Notes: generated by a model from the letters alone, not told the origin. A stretch of 56,154 nucleotides of DNA from Candidatus Methylomirabilis sp. (GCA_020722725.1 DYKG01000005.1:53931-110084), one strand, 5' to 3'. Shown: positions 32,059 to 40,930, counted from the first letter of the stretch. A program made the numbers and translations.

Positions 32059-33702
32059 TTAAATTTTGAACCGGCTGACGGATTTTTGAAGAGAGCTTGA
32101 GGCATGAACCATTTCCTGGGCAACGGCAGACGTTTCTTCGGCACGGGAAGCATTCTGCTGAATAACGCCGTCGATCTGATGCAGGCCATCTTTGACCTGA
32201 TGCATGGCAGTTGCCTGTTCCTGGGCTGATTGAGAGATTTCGGATACCAGGGTTTTCAGTCTGGCAACGTTTTCGGCGATTTCTTTGAATACTTTTTCGG
32301 CTTGGCCGGCAAGATCTTTTCCTTCAGTGGCCTGGGCAATCGAGCCGGAGATCAGATCTGAGGTTTCTTTTGCGGCTTTTGCGCTGCGACCGGCGAGATT
32401 GCGAACTTCATCGGCAACGACGGCAAACCCGCGCCCGTGGGTTCCGGCGCGGGCGGCTTCTACAGCAGCATTCAGCGCCAGCAGATTGGTTTGAAATGCA
32501 ATATCGTCGATCATTTTGATAACTTTGGCAATCTGGCCACTTGAAGCGCTGATTCGATTAATTAAAGCGATAAGGCTGCCCAGAACGACGTTTCCACGGG
32601 CAATAGATTCAAATGAAACTTCGGCAATTTCGCGGCTGGTTCGTGAATTTTCAGCGCTGTTTGCAGTCTGTCGTTCGATTTCAATGATCGCCCCGGAAAT
32701 TTCTTCGAGCGAAGCTGCCGATTCTACCGCACCCTCACTCAAAATCTCGTTTGCCTGCGCAACCTGATCGGATTGCTCAACGAGAAAGTCGCTTCGGTTG
32801 CGAATCTCGGTTATCATTTCATTCAGATTGAATGTCATCTGTTCGAGAGCCAGACCAAGGCGGTCATGTTCAGAAGAAACTGCGGCTTTGCCGGTTAAGT
32901 TGCCCGCAGCTATCGATTCGGCCAGTTCGGCTTTCTGCTGTTGTGACCGGGCAACCTGCCTGAAAGCTTCTGCAAGAATTCCAATCTCATCACCTGACTG
33001 GAAAAGTATTTCATGGCTACTGTTGCCGTTTTTCATTTCATTGGCCGCGGTGGTCAGTTGCTGTAAGGGCTGCATTATCAATTTTTTCAGGATGGAATTT
33101 ATAAGTAAACTACAGATGAGCAGCACCACAAAAAACAAAACCAGATTATGCTTCAATTTTGCATTCAGATAAACCGAGGTGTTTTTCAACTGTTGCAGAA
33201 AATAATCGGCATACTTTTGATCCAGGCGAAGCAGGGCTTCTCCCAGAATGTTTCTTTGTTTTGCCAGCTCGCCAGCCTTCAGGTAAAGTTGGTCTGAGCT
33301 GTTCCCATCGGCCATCTGCCGGCTTATTTCCGCTGAATTTTCAAAATATGGTTTAAAATCTTCTTTAAGTTTTCTAAAGACTCTTTCGTCTTTGTTTAAA
33401 AGAATTGCCATTTTATCAAGCTTATCGGTCATCGATGCGGCAATTGACATTGCCTCATCGATTTTTGCAGCATCGCCAAGAAGAACGGCATCATTGAACA
33501 ATCGATTCTGGGTGCTGAATTCGCTTAACAACTCATGAGAAAGCCTGGTAACCGGAAATTGGCTGGAAGCTCCCGCTTTAATCGAAGTTAAAACCGACTG
33601 ACTGGCCGCATGAAACGACCACATGGAAATTCCATAACCAATGAAAACAATAATTACTCCGAGCCATATTTTTGCCAGAACCGAATTAAAGCGGCCAGTC
33701 AT
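32059..33702 (-). CDS. Methyl-accepting chemotaxis protein
   Basis: The 547 residues show helix 1 (KIWLGVIIVFIGYGISMW), a helical sensor of about 150 residues like a four-helix bundle, helix 2 (LVLFFVVLLICSLLINSIL), a HAMP domain (LQQLTTAANEMKNGNSSHEI) and the signalling coil. Its hairpin tip reads IAFQTNLLALNAAVEAARAG followed by GRGFAVVADEVRNLAGRS, the CheA/CheW-contact signature. It starts one base after the stop of the PstS-like gene and is the last gene of a porin operon. It therefore probably senses the ligand captured by those partners. Confidence 0.95.
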   Translation of the reverse strand: MTGRFNSVLAKIWLGVIIVFIGYGISMWSFHAASQSVLTSIKAGASSQFPVTRLSHELLSEFSTQNRLFNDAVLLGDAAKIDEAMSIAASMTDKLDKMAILLNKDERVFRKLKEDFKPYFENSAEISRQMADGNSSDQLYLKAGELAKQRNILGEALLRLDQKYADYFLQQLKNTSVYLNAKLKHNLVLFFVVLLICSLLINSILKKLIMQPLQQLTTAANEMKNGNSSHEILFQSGDEIGILAEAFRQVARSQQQKAELAESIAAGNLTGKAAVSSEHDRLGLALEQMTFNLNEMITEIRNRSDFLVEQSDQVAQANEILSEGAVESAASLEEISGAIIEIERQTANSAENSRTSREIAEVSFESIARGNVVLGSLIALINRISASSGQIAKVIKMIDDIAFQTNLLALNAAVEAARAGTHGRGFAVVADEVRNLAGRSAKAAKETSDLISGSIAQATEGKDLAGQAEKVFKEIAENVARLKTLVSEISQSAQEQATAMHQVKDGLHQIDGVIQQNASRAEETSAVAQEMVHASSSLQKSVSRFKI

Positions 33703-33703
33703 C

Positions 33704-34141
33704 TTACTCGACCTTCAGAACTTTCACCCCTTCATGAGGGGTTTCAGAACTTATGTAACCGATAGCTCCGGCTACCTTTTTTACGTAATCAACCAGTTCT
33801 GCTTCTGATTTAAAAGATTTGGGGGGAATTCCCTGACCGGTAAAAATCGCCTGTTTCCAGAAGGTGGAAAACTGTGATGCGCTTTTTTTCAAATACATTT
33901 TTAAGAATGAATCATGAGCTGAACCACTCTCAAGAGTAACCGGCACCATTTTCTGGCCATCGCTCCAGGCCTGATTTTTACCAAGAAACAGCTTCGCCAG
34001 ATCGGCAGATTTAACACTATCCTGCGAAACATTTGGATTGGCAATCACAATTGCCGACGCTTCCCCTTCTGCGAAAACAGTCACAACACTGACCGTTAAA
34101 ATTGAGAGGGTCAGAAAAACAACAAGAGACTTTTTCATCAT
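33704..34141 (-). CDS. Small PstS-like periplasmic substrate-binding protein
   Basis: AGGGAG lies just upstream of two adjacent ATG codons (34141 and 34138); I use the first (145 residues). A signal peptide (MMKKSLVVFLTLSILTVSVV, then TVFAE) leads to a compact PstS-like domain: IVIANPNVSQDSVKSADLAK, LFLGKNQAWSDGQKMVPV and GAIGYISSETPHEGVKVLKV. Full-length PstS is about twice as long; this short form is a recognised subgroup with phosphate-binding annotation, but the ligand here is unproven. It lies between a porin and a chemoreceptor gene. Confidence 0.85.
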   Translation of the reverse strand: MMKKSLVVFLTLSILTVSVVTVFAEGEASAIVIANPNVSQDSVKSADLAKLFLGKNQAWSDGQKMVPVTLESGSAHDSFLKMYLKKSASQFSTFWKQAIFTGQGIPPKSFKSEAELVDYVKKVAGAIGYISSETPHEGVKVLKVE

Positions 34142-34161
34142 AATTCTCCCTGGCAGATCGC

Positions 34162-35442
34162 TCAAAAATTATAGGTGGCCTTGATGGCCAGAAGATTCCA
34201 GTCGCGTTCGAGGGCACCATGGTTGATATTGCGCTGAACCAAGCCCACGCCATCAATCCAATGGTTTTCGATCTTTATGCTCCAGTCAGCGCTGACGTTG
34301 TAGCGCAACGACAGACAGGTGTCTTTCTGCCAATTCTGCCAATTTTTATTTGAACGGTCTGCAAAATATTCCCCACGATAGACGCACCACGAAATTTTAT
34401 CACTGTGGCGATAATCGACCATGGCATACTTGCCTTCTACGGTATGGGTGTTGGTGAAAAAAACCGGGGCGCCCCCAAGCGAAGAGTTAAAGGTAGTATC
34501 AGTCTGCCCGTGGGCAGCCATAAGTTCAGCGGCAAAAGTAAAACGGTCGCGGGTATATTCGACGGAGCCGACGTCGATACTTTTGTAGCGGCTTTCAGAC
34601 GACATCAAAGTTGTGAAGCCCGGGATTGCAAGAGCATTGGTCACCGGGTTAAAAGTCGGCTGATAAAGATAGGTTTCATTCATATCAACGCCAAAAACCG
34701 TACGGGTTGCGCCAAAACGCAGACCCTCGACCAGATTATTGAAAAGTAACTGAGCCGAGAGACTGTTTTTTGCATCAACCTCGCGGCCAAGGCCGGCCGC
34801 TTTTCCAAGTGTTACGCCTGCCGGCAATGCGGGTGTATTGGCATTCAGAAATCCTTCGTAACCCGCAGAAAACTGGTTAAACCAGTCTTTGGCCACCATC
34901 GAGTCTTCTTCGGCGCTGGCACCGCCAAATACAAATTCAAAATCAAGAGTGCCTTTTTTCATTGGCAGGCTTCCGTAAACAGAGCCACCGTCAAAAGAGC
35001 CGATGAATTGCCGGTAATCTTCCATGTAAACCGTGGTGGGAAGAAAAACCGATGTTCTGAGCAGATCAATGTCTCGATATTTGTTATAAAGCCCAAATGG
35101 AACCTTTACTCTGCCAAGCCTGATACCAGTTGTATCGTTTAAACGATAATCACCGTAGCCCCAGTCAACATAAAATCTGGTGCCTTCTTCGCCAAGGGTT
35201 CTGGACATCAGCTGAACGCCAAGTCGAAGTTTTTCATCGATCTGTTTTTGCAGATTAACAATGGTTTCATTGAAATCAAAGCTGCCGCTTTCAGATTTTG
35301 AAAGGAAGTTGTTATCGCTGGTGGACATGAAACCCTGGCTTACCAGGCCATGAATAACCAGTTCTGAATCAGCAGTTGCTGTAGCAGAAATAAAAGAAAG
35401 GAAACCTAAAACCCAAACCCATAATGCCAATTTTTTTTTCAT
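34162..35442 (-). CDS. Outer-membrane beta-barrel porin-like protein
   Basis: A signal peptide (MKKKLALWVWVLGFLSFISA) is followed by 400 residues of alternating strands. SELVIHGLVSQGFMSTSDNN opens the barrel, TGIRLGRVKVPFGLYNKYRD is a conserved porin turn, and the protein ends with the aromatic C-terminal strand LLAIKATYNF recognised by BAM. The LGRVKVPFG motif occurs in porins of the OprO/P and DcaP type. It proves an outer membrane. It is the first gene of an operon with the PstS-like protein and the chemoreceptor. Confidence 0.88.
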   Translation of the reverse strand: MKKKLALWVWVLGFLSFISATATADSELVIHGLVSQGFMSTSDNNFLSKSESGSFDFNETIVNLQKQIDEKLRLGVQLMSRTLGEEGTRFYVDWGYGDYRLNDTTGIRLGRVKVPFGLYNKYRDIDLLRTSVFLPTTVYMEDYRQFIGSFDGGSVYGSLPMKKGTLDFEFVFGGASAEEDSMVAKDWFNQFSAGYEGFLNANTPALPAGVTLGKAAGLGREVDAKNSLSAQLLFNNLVEGLRFGATRTVFGVDMNETYLYQPTFNPVTNALAIPGFTTLMSSESRYKSIDVGSVEYTRDRFTFAAELMAAHGQTDTTFNSSLGGAPVFFTNTHTVEGKYAMVDYRHSDKISWCVYRGEYFADRSNKNWQNWQKDTCLSLRYNVSADWSIKIENHWIDGVGLVQRNINHGALERDWNLLAIKATYNF

Positions 35443-35834
35443 ATTGTACTACCTGTGAAAAAATTAGATCACAAAACCGGCCAGAGATATTATCCGTAAC
35501 CATTCTGTTTTATAGTACTTTAAGATATCATTTTATCTCCCCGTGTCAATTGATTTTGTTATTATCAGGTGCTCCTACCATGTTTAATTTCTATTTTGTA
35601 TGTGGCTGGGTTCTTCCAGAATTTTTCCATGCATTGGCCCAAATCAGGCATAAAATCTGGCTTCAGCGCAAATCTGAATGTATCCATAGTGAGACTGAGT
35701 TGAATCAATTTCATGAACTCATCATAGAATCATTATCGAGTGCTGCCTAAATGTACGAAAGTCCACTAATAGAGAAATATTAATTACGCGGGCGGGCGCG
35801 GTGGCCTGCCCGTATCAATGTTGTGAATACGTGT
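35443..35834. other. Intergenic region with a hairpin repeat, no supported gene
   Basis: These 392 bases hold the upstream region of the porin operon and the downstream region of the chorismate mutase gene. A plus-strand frame ending at 35750 has no Shine-Dalgarno, no recognisable motif and opens within the porin gene, so I do not call it. The hairpin repeat at 35790-35811 is listed separately. Confidence 0.5.
35790..35811 (+). repeat. Hairpin repeat, copy 1 (RCGGTG loop)
   Basis: GGGCGGGC and GCCTGCCC pair through eight positions (one G-T) around the loop GCGGTG. Copies 2 and 3 are at 45363 and 46765, all on the plus strand and between genes. Confidence 0.75.
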
Positions 35835-36917
35835 TTATCTTAGAGAGAATGTGGGGTAAAAGCCGCTGAGTTTCACCATCAGGCATTTGGGTTCGAGGGC
35901 TCTTACCATTTGGTTCAGAAGATCAATGGATGGGGGCAGAGAAATTTCAAGACTGACGATTTTCTGCCAGGGTTTGCCTTCAAAATCATTGGTTTGAATA
36001 TCAAAAACATTTAAATTAAACATTTTAATAATATCGACCAGTTCGAGAATTTTGCTGTTATCATTGCCAATACCGCAAAGAACGGTGGTCAGGAGATCTG
36101 GTTCAAGACTCAGGTTGGGTTGCCGGGAAAAAGTCATGAACTTCGCAGGCCCGATCAACTCAGATTTCAAACCTTCGCGAAGAACAATCAGATCAGGCAT
36201 GGTTTTCAGAAGATTTACCGACAGCACAGCCCCGGTCGGGTTAACGCTCTGAAGATTTTCAAAAACTTCTGAAGCGCTTCGACAGATCTTGATTTTGAGA
36301 TCATACGAAATCGAAAGAAAAAACCCGCGCAGCAATCTGAGCATTTCACTGGTTACACATAGTTCATGAACTTCTGAAAGGTCGGGGGCGGTATTGCTGA
36401 CCAATGCGAATTCCGGTGAAAAATAGAATTTCTCTGCAACCGCCAGTTTTCCAGAAAGAAGTGATTCGAGAAGCGCGCTTCCATCGGGTGAAAACTGCGG
36501 AGTAACACATGCAAAACCTGGATTTCCCCCGTCGATTTGCGCAAGAAAATCTTCAAAGTTGTCAACTGCAGCAAGGGGTGCTGAAAGCCCAAAACGCGCC
36601 AGAGCAGCATCTTCTGCCCAACCGTTTTTTTCTCCAAAGACACAGAATTTACCGGCCTTCTGTCGAGCGCGACTGATTGAAAAAATCTGCAGAAAAACTC
36701 GTGCAACTTCTTCACGGCTCAAACGGTTGCCGGCAATTTTACTGAGCTTATCAATAATCTGAATTTCACGACCAGGCACCAGAACCGGCTCTCCGGTCTG
36801 AGTCTTAGCCCGGGCAATTTCCTGGGCCAGAGAGGTTCGCTCCATCAGCAATCCGACGATCTGCTCGTCGATACCGTCAATCGTTTTTCTCAGTTCCTCT
36901 AACTGGTTCTGTGTCAT
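35835..36917 (-). CDS. Chorismate mutase fused to a degenerate prephenate dehydratase-like domain
   Basis: I start at ATG 36917 (360 residues), because the residues before it overlap thyX and look non-coding. Residues 1-85 are an AroQ chorismate mutase (LEELRKTIDGIDEQIVGLLM, then ERTSLAQEIARAK) as in P-protein PheA. The next 190 residues align in layout with prephenate dehydratase, but the usual opening is replaced by VFGEKNGWAEDAALARFG and the T-R-F catalytic motif is not found. A C-terminal ACT-like part follows (KILELVDIIKMFNLNVFDIQ). The mutase may be active; dehydratase activity is doubtful. Its start lies 41 bases inside thyX. Confidence 0.75.
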   Translation of the reverse strand: MTQNQLEELRKTIDGIDEQIVGLLMERTSLAQEIARAKTQTGEPVLVPGREIQIIDKLSKIAGNRLSREEVARVFLQIFSISRARQKAGKFCVFGEKNGWAEDAALARFGLSAPLAAVDNFEDFLAQIDGGNPGFACVTPQFSPDGSALLESLLSGKLAVAEKFYFSPEFALVSNTAPDLSEVHELCVTSEMLRLLRGFFLSISYDLKIKICRSASEVFENLQSVNPTGAVLSVNLLKTMPDLIVLREGLKSELIGPAKFMTFSRQPNLSLEPDLLTTVLCGIGNDNSKILELVDIIKMFNLNVFDIQTNDFEGKPWQKIVSLEISLPPSIDLLNQMVRALEPKCLMVKLSGFYPTFSLR

Positions 36918-37611
36918 TATTTTTCCCATTAATTGTTTTATACATCGGGCACTGTGTATCGTTTTCACGACAATAGGCATTCTGCCCATACTGGCACGGC
37001 GCCCCGGCGTTTTTAAAAATATTGGGCGCAACTTTTCTCACTTCTCGCAGCATTTCAAGGGCAAGAGCGCGAATTTCCCACTGGGCTTTGAGGCAACAGC
37101 GCTGTTCGAAAAAATTGAACAGGCTGCGGGCATTGAGGGTAAAAACAAACTTGGTTTCAATCGCGTTGGGAAAAACATAGCGGGCGTCTTCGGGTGGAAT
37201 CCCCGCGTCGACCATCGCGCGATATGCTTCAAGCGTATGTTCAAGAGCTTTATTATAAATTTCGAGAGCCTGAGAGCTGGCTGCAATCTTGGGTGGCGTA
37301 ATGAAAGGCAGCGAGTCGACCTTCATATAGTTGACATAGCGCTGGCTTTCCTGAGAATAGGAAGCAATGCGATGTCTGACCAGCTGGTGGGAAAGGGCCC
37401 GCGAAATTCCATCGACGCTGAAAGTGAAATCGGCGTGTTCGAAAGGCGATAGATGGTTGCGCTGCCGTAGAAAGTCGAGCAGTCGTTCAACTTCCTGGTC
37501 GGAAAGGCGATCATCGATATCATCGGCCGACCTGTTTGAATAACAGCGGCGGGCGGCAATTGCCACCAGGCGGTCAGGGTCGGGGGTATTGCGCATTAAA
37601 ACCAGATGCAT
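36877..37611 (-). CDS. thyX: Flavin-dependent thymidylate synthase ThyX
   Basis: The 244 residues contain the ThyX signature R-H-R-x2-S-x4-S-x-R as RHRIASYSQESQRY, the FEHADFTFSVDGISRALSHQ lead-in and LNARSLFNFFEQRC. ThyX methylates dUMP to dTMP with methylene-tetrahydrofolate and FADH2. No thyA is in the window. A Cys-bearing tail (GAPCQYGQNAYCRENDTQCP) resembles that of some ThyX proteins. The 3' end overlaps the following chorismate mutase gene. Confidence 0.95.
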   Translation of the reverse strand: MHLVLMRNTPDPDRLVAIAARRCYSNRSADDIDDRLSDQEVERLLDFLRQRNHLSPFEHADFTFSVDGISRALSHQLVRHRIASYSQESQRYVNYMKVDSLPFITPPKIAASSQALEIYNKALEHTLEAYRAMVDAGIPPEDARYVFPNAIETKFVFTLNARSLFNFFEQRCCLKAQWEIRALALEMLREVRKVAPNIFKNAGAPCQYGQNAYCRENDTQCPMYKTINGKNNDTEPVRGTEKND

Positions 37612-37639
37612 CGATTTTTCCCTTCAGCAGTACAGGCAA

Positions 37640-37680
37640 AACCTGCTGTAAAAATCAGAGCCAGTTTCTTACAGCAGGTT
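37640..37680 (-). terminator. Terminator of rpmE
   Basis: AACCTGCTGTAA (37640-37651) and TTACAGCAGGTT (37669-37680) form a perfect 12-base stem. On the minus strand it lies 22 bases after the rpmE stop, followed by TTTTGCC, and it also separates rpmE from thyX. Confidence 0.75.
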
Positions 37681-37702
37681 CCACAATTATCCAATGGCCC
37701 AA

Positions 37703-37981
37703 TTACTGAGCGGTTTCTTCAGTGGTGGCCTTGGGAGCTTTTTTGCCTTTTTTGGCAGCAGCGGCATCAGCAGCAGCTTTTTTCTGGGCATCGAGCCTGG
37801 CCTTGAATTTTTCAACGCGGCCAGTGGTATCGACGAAGCGCTGAGTGCCGGTAAAGAAAGGATGGCATGCTGAACATACTTCAACCTTCATTTCAGTTGA
37901 GGTTGAAATGGTTTCAAATGAATTGCCACAAGCGCAGGTAACATTGATCAGATTGGTTTTGGGATGGATTTTTTCTTTCAT
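37703..37981 (-). CDS. rpmE: 50S ribosomal protein L31 with a basic C-terminal tail
   Basis: GGAG precedes ATG 37981. Residues 1-65 are L31 ([40 protein letters not shown]) with four Cys of the zinc-binding form (C-x-C and C-x2-C). Residues 66-92 are an Ala/Lys tail that ordinary L31 lacks. L31 bridges the two ribosomal subunits. Confidence 0.95.
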   Translation of the reverse strand: MKEKIHPKTNLINVTCACGNSFETISTSTEMKVEVCSACHPFFTGTQRFVDTTGRVEKFKARLDAQKKAAADAAAAKKGKKAPKATTEETAQ

Positions 37982-38001
37982 GACTGCTTTCTCCGTAGAA
38001 A

Positions 38002-38370
38002 TTAAAACTCTTTTGAAGCCTCTTCAAGGCTGTCGAAGGTCTTGATAATATGCTGAAGCTGAATCAGCTGGAAAATGCCGTAAATATAGGCATTGAGGTT
38101 GATCAGAATAAGCTCTCCACCAGCATCTCTGAGTTTTTTCAGAGTGCCGATAAAAAAGCCCAATCCTGAAGAATCTATGTAATTGGTTCTTTCGAGGTCG
38201 AGAACCACCTTTACCTTTTTCTCATCGATCAGTTCCTGAACCTGCTCCTTGGCTTTCGGCAGAGTCCACATGTCGAGATCGCCAATCAGCGAAAGAACGA
38301 TGTAGCCTTTGGTTGCATCTTTTCTTTCAAAGGTCAGTTTTTCCTTGTCTGATTTTGACATTTCGTTCAT
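38002..38370 (-). CDS. STAS-domain anti-sigma factor antagonist
   Basis: GGAGG sits just before ATG 38370, so I prefer this to ATG 38394 (122 residues). The STAS domain is canonical: [20 protein letters not shown], then [20 protein letters not shown]. The phosphorylatable Ser lies in the intact D-S-S-G. Proteins of this type are switched by a serine kinase and a PP2C phosphatase. No kinase gene is near, but a SpoIIE-type phosphatase is encoded at 26838. It follows comFB and a sigma-54 activator gene in one minus-strand group. Confidence 0.9.
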   Translation of the reverse strand: MNEMSKSDKEKLTFERKDATKGYIVLSLIGDLDMWTLPKAKEQVQELIDEKKVKVVLDLERTNYIDSSGLGFFIGTLKKLRDAGGELILINLNAYIYGIFQLIQLQHIIKTFDSLEEASKEF

Positions 38371-38393
38371 TTCATCCTCCAACTGGATTTTCA

Positions 38394-38672
38394 TTAATCA
38401 TGCCTGGGACGCTTGTTAACAATATCGATGGCATTGCAGACGGCCATGGTGATATTGGCTTTTCCCTGGGCAGAATCAAGATCAACGTTGATTACTGCAT
38501 TACCGATTTCGGTCACCACGTATTTTGGTGGCAATGAATTGAGTGCCAGCGCGATAATATCGAGCTTGCAGCGTTCACAGGCACAGACATCCTTTTCACG
38601 ACGTCCGATTATTTCATCGAGCATGCGTTTGACCGCCGACTCCATTTTGTTAACTATTATAATTTCTTCCAT
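38394..38672 (-). CDS. comFB: ComFB family protein
   Basis: GAGG precedes the ATG. The 92 residues show the family pattern: MESAVKRMLDEIIGRREKDV, C-A-C-x2-C (CACERC) and DIIALALNSLPPKYVVTEIG. The Cys cluster binds zinc in Bacillus ComFB. Related proteins in cyanobacteria and other bacteria have recently been described as cyclic dinucleotide receptors linked to pili and competence. With many pilins in this window, a nucleotide-responsive link is attractive but inferred. Confidence 0.85.
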   Translation of the reverse strand: MEEIIIVNKMESAVKRMLDEIIGRREKDVCACERCKLDIIALALNSLPPKYVVTEIGNAVINVDLDSAQGKANITMAVCNAIDIVNKRPRHD

Positions 38673-38696
38673 CTTAATCCTCTTCGAACCGATCTG

Positions 38697-39623
38697 CTAT
38701 TGCCCCAATTTAGCACGCAATGTCTTGGGATCAATATTCAGAAGTCTGGCTGCCTTAAGCTTATTGCCACCGGTATATTCCAGAACTTTTCGAACATACA
38801 TGCGCTCCATGTCTGAGAGCGTCAAAATATGCTCGTCGTCTGAGCTCTCACCGGGCATCGGGCCGGGCTGCCTGATTTTTTCGGGAAAATCCTCGGGCTC
38901 GATCTGTACTGACCGCGATAGAACCACAGCGCGTTCAACCACATTACGCAACTCGCGAACGTTACCGGGCCAGTTAAAATTCATCAAAGACTGCATTCCT
39001 GCACTGCTGATTTTGAGATCAGGTTTGTTATACTTTTTCGCAAAATCAGCGATGAAATACTCAACCAGAGCCGGAACATCCTCCATGCGCTCGCGCAGTG
39101 GCGGAATGTGAATTTCTACGACGTTGAGCCGGTAATAAAGATCTTCGCGAAATTTGCCGCGCTTGATTTCTTCAAGCAGATTCTTATTGGTCGCCGCAAT
39201 AATTCTGACATCAACCCGAATCGTTTCGTTGCCACCGATACGCTCAAACTCCTGCTCCTGCAGAACCCGCAGCAGCTTGGTCTGGGTCATCAGCGACATG
39301 TCACCGATCTCGTCGAGGAACAACGTACCTTTGTCGGCACGTTCAAAGCAGCCTTCCTGCCTGCTGATCGCACCGGTAAAAGCACCGCGTTCGTGCCCGA
39401 ACATCTGACTTTCAAGGAGCTCTGAGGGAATAGCCGCGCAGTTTATTCTCAGAAACGACTTTCCCAGCCTCGGGCTCTGTCTGAAAATGGTTTCGGCCAC
39501 CATTTCCTTGCCGGTACCACTCTCGCCGGTTATCAAAACAGTAACATCGTTCACCGCCACCTTGGATACAAGACTAAGGGCATCCTGGATGACGTCGCTG
39601 TTTCCGATTATCTGTGCTTTCAT
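38697..39623 (-). CDS. Receiverless sigma-54-dependent transcription activator (NtrC class)
   Basis: I start at ATG 39623 (308 residues); a TTG 33 bases upstream is possible. The AAA+ domain begins almost at once, with Walker A GESGTGKE, the sigma-54-contacting loop GAFTGA, Walker B GTLFLDEIGDM and the arginine-finger region FREDLYYRLNV. A Fis-type DNA-binding helix-turn-helix ends the protein (GGNKLKAARLLNIDPKTLRA). No sensor or receiver domain is present, so activity must be set by a partner, as in PspF. Candidates are the STAS and ComFB proteins encoded immediately downstream. Confidence 0.92.
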   Translation of the reverse strand: MKAQIIGNSDVIQDALSLVSKVAVNDVTVLITGESGTGKEMVAETIFRQSPRLGKSFLRINCAAIPSELLESQMFGHERGAFTGAISRQEGCFERADKGTLFLDEIGDMSLMTQTKLLRVLQEQEFERIGGNETIRVDVRIIAATNKNLLEEIKRGKFREDLYYRLNVVEIHIPPLRERMEDVPALVEYFIADFAKKYNKPDLKISSAGMQSLMNFNWPGNVRELRNVVERAVVLSRSVQIEPEDFPEKIRQPGPMPGESSDDEHILTLSDMERMYVRKVLEYTGGNKLKAARLLNIDPKTLRAKLGQ

Positions 39624-39656
39624 GGTTTTCCGGATGACAAGTTCTAGCCCGGCCAA

Positions 39657-39903
39657 AGAATCGCTTCTTTGACTAAAAGGCGCTTTCGAATCATAGCACA
39701 GGCAAGAATCTCTGTCAAGAAAAGTTCTGTTACCATCCCGGTTACAGGCAAAATCGGAACAAAGTCGGCGGTACCCTGATGCGGGGGGTACAATTTGCCG
39801 TCAATTTTCAAAAAGCCCTTGAAAATCTTAACCTTCTGAGAGAGAATAGTAACCATCAGATTCTCAATAGAGAACTGTCATATAGCTGGAGGATATTAAA
39901 AAA
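39657..39903 (+). promoter_or_regulatory. Long leader of the RRM protein gene
   Basis: The 247 bases upstream of the RRM gene hold a hairpin GTACC...GGTAC (39772-39792) and the ribosome site CTGGAGG, but no other gene. RRM genes of bacteria are often cold- or self-regulated through such leaders; here that is only inferred from length. Confidence 0.35.
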
Positions 39904-40155
39904 ATGGCATTCAAGATCTTTGTGGGTAACCTTCCGTTTTCAGTCGACAACAACCGTCTGCAGCAGGAATTCTCGCAGTTTGGCAAGGTTGAAAGCGCCA
40001 AAATCATCATGGATCGCAATTCTGGCCGGTCAAGAGGTTATGGTTTCGTTGAATTCGCCGAGAAATCCGGTGCTGACGCTGCTATTGAAAAAATGAACGA
40101 CCACGAAATGGATGGACGGAAATTGACCGTCAGTCACGCAAAAAATTCAGGTTGA
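39904..40155 (+). CDS. Small RNA-recognition-motif (RRM) protein
   Basis: A single 83-residue RRM with RNP2 (IFVGNL) and RNP1 (RGYGFVEF) intact, including the aromatic residues that stack on RNA bases. It has a GGAGG ribosome site. Such short RRM proteins are common in cyanobacteria and other environmental bacteria, where they act in RNA folding or cold response. The target RNA is unknown. Confidence 0.93.
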   Translation: MAFKIFVGNLPFSVDNNRLQQEFSQFGKVESAKIIMDRNSGRSRGYGFVEFAEKSGADAAIEKMNDHEMDGRKLTVSHAKNSG

Positions 40156-40216
40156 ACTGTCTGAAAATTTGAATTTTCCATTTTTGTCTGCAGATTATCG
40201 ATCGGGAGTCACCCAA

Positions 40217-40930
40217 GTGCAGATAAATTCAGAATTACTGCAGAAACTCAAAGTCGCTGCGGTTAAAAATGCCGGTTCCTATGTTGAAAAGGTTCTGGTT
40301 TCATCAACCGAGCACGGTAATTTTGGCATGGATCTGGTTGACCGCCTGCATGACCAGCTTCCGGCCACGGCTTGCGATAACTGCGGCGCCTGTTGCAATT
40401 CTATTTCAATTTTTTCAATCGAGTATCATCGCATTATTCGTGACCTGATGACCCGTTGTCCCCCCGAACGCCTGAGGCGATTCATCGTTTCTGCGCTTCG
40501 CCTGGACCAGCGGCAGGCTGAAATCGGCTCAGAAAAGCGATTGCGCTGCGTTTTCCGCGATGATGAAACAAAAGTCTGCCTGATTCACCCGGTGCGACCC
40601 TTTGCCTGCCGAATTTTCGGACTGCTGAAAAGTGATGGCACCCGCGAATGCGAGCGGGTCAGAGACATCAATTTTCCGCCGCAGACGGTGAGTGAAGAGT
40701 TTTTAACCGAACTGCAAAGCCGCGTCCTGGAAAACTCAGAAAGCTATGAGCCCTTCGAGGGAACCGGAAAAATTCACTTTTTTCCGGTTGAATTCTGGAT
40801 CTATCGCTATCTTTTTTCGCCGCAGCGTGCATTACAGATTTATCGCGAGGTAATGATCCCAATGTCTGGCGCTCTCACCAGCTTCTGGAAAGACAAGAGA
40901 AAATTTGCCGACATTGAAACCATTGATTGA
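40217..40930 (+). CDS. YkgJ family cysteine-cluster protein
   Basis: I take GTG 40217 as start because GGGAG lies 8 bases before it (237 residues). The motif CDNCGACCNSISIF is the first metal-binding cluster and CRIFGL with C-L-I-H-P-V-R-P-F-A-C the second, as in the YkgJ/CxxCxxCC family (UPF0153). These proteins probably bind Zn or an Fe-S cluster; their reaction is not established. No operon partner is obvious. Confidence 0.85.
   Translation: MQINSELLQKLKVAAVKNAGSYVEKVLVSSTEHGNFGMDLVDRLHDQLPATACDNCGACCNSISIFSIEYHRIIRDLMTRCPPERLRRFIVSALRLDQRQAEIGSEKRLRCVFRDDETKVCLIHPVRPFACRIFGLLKSDGTRECERVRDINFPPQTVSEEFLTELQSRVLENSESYEPFEGTGKIHFFPVEFWIYRYLFSPQRALQIYREVMIPMSGALTSFWKDKRKFADIETID

Noticed and set aside
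35424..35750. Plus-strand frame of 108 codons upstream of the chorismate mutase gene
   Set aside because: It begins inside the porin gene on the other strand, has no ribosome site and no recognisable motif; the internal ATG at 35580 gives only about 56 residues.
36918..37031. Longer start for the chorismate mutase protein
   Set aside because: The added residues are read from thyX in another frame and the mutase fold begins right after ATG 36917.
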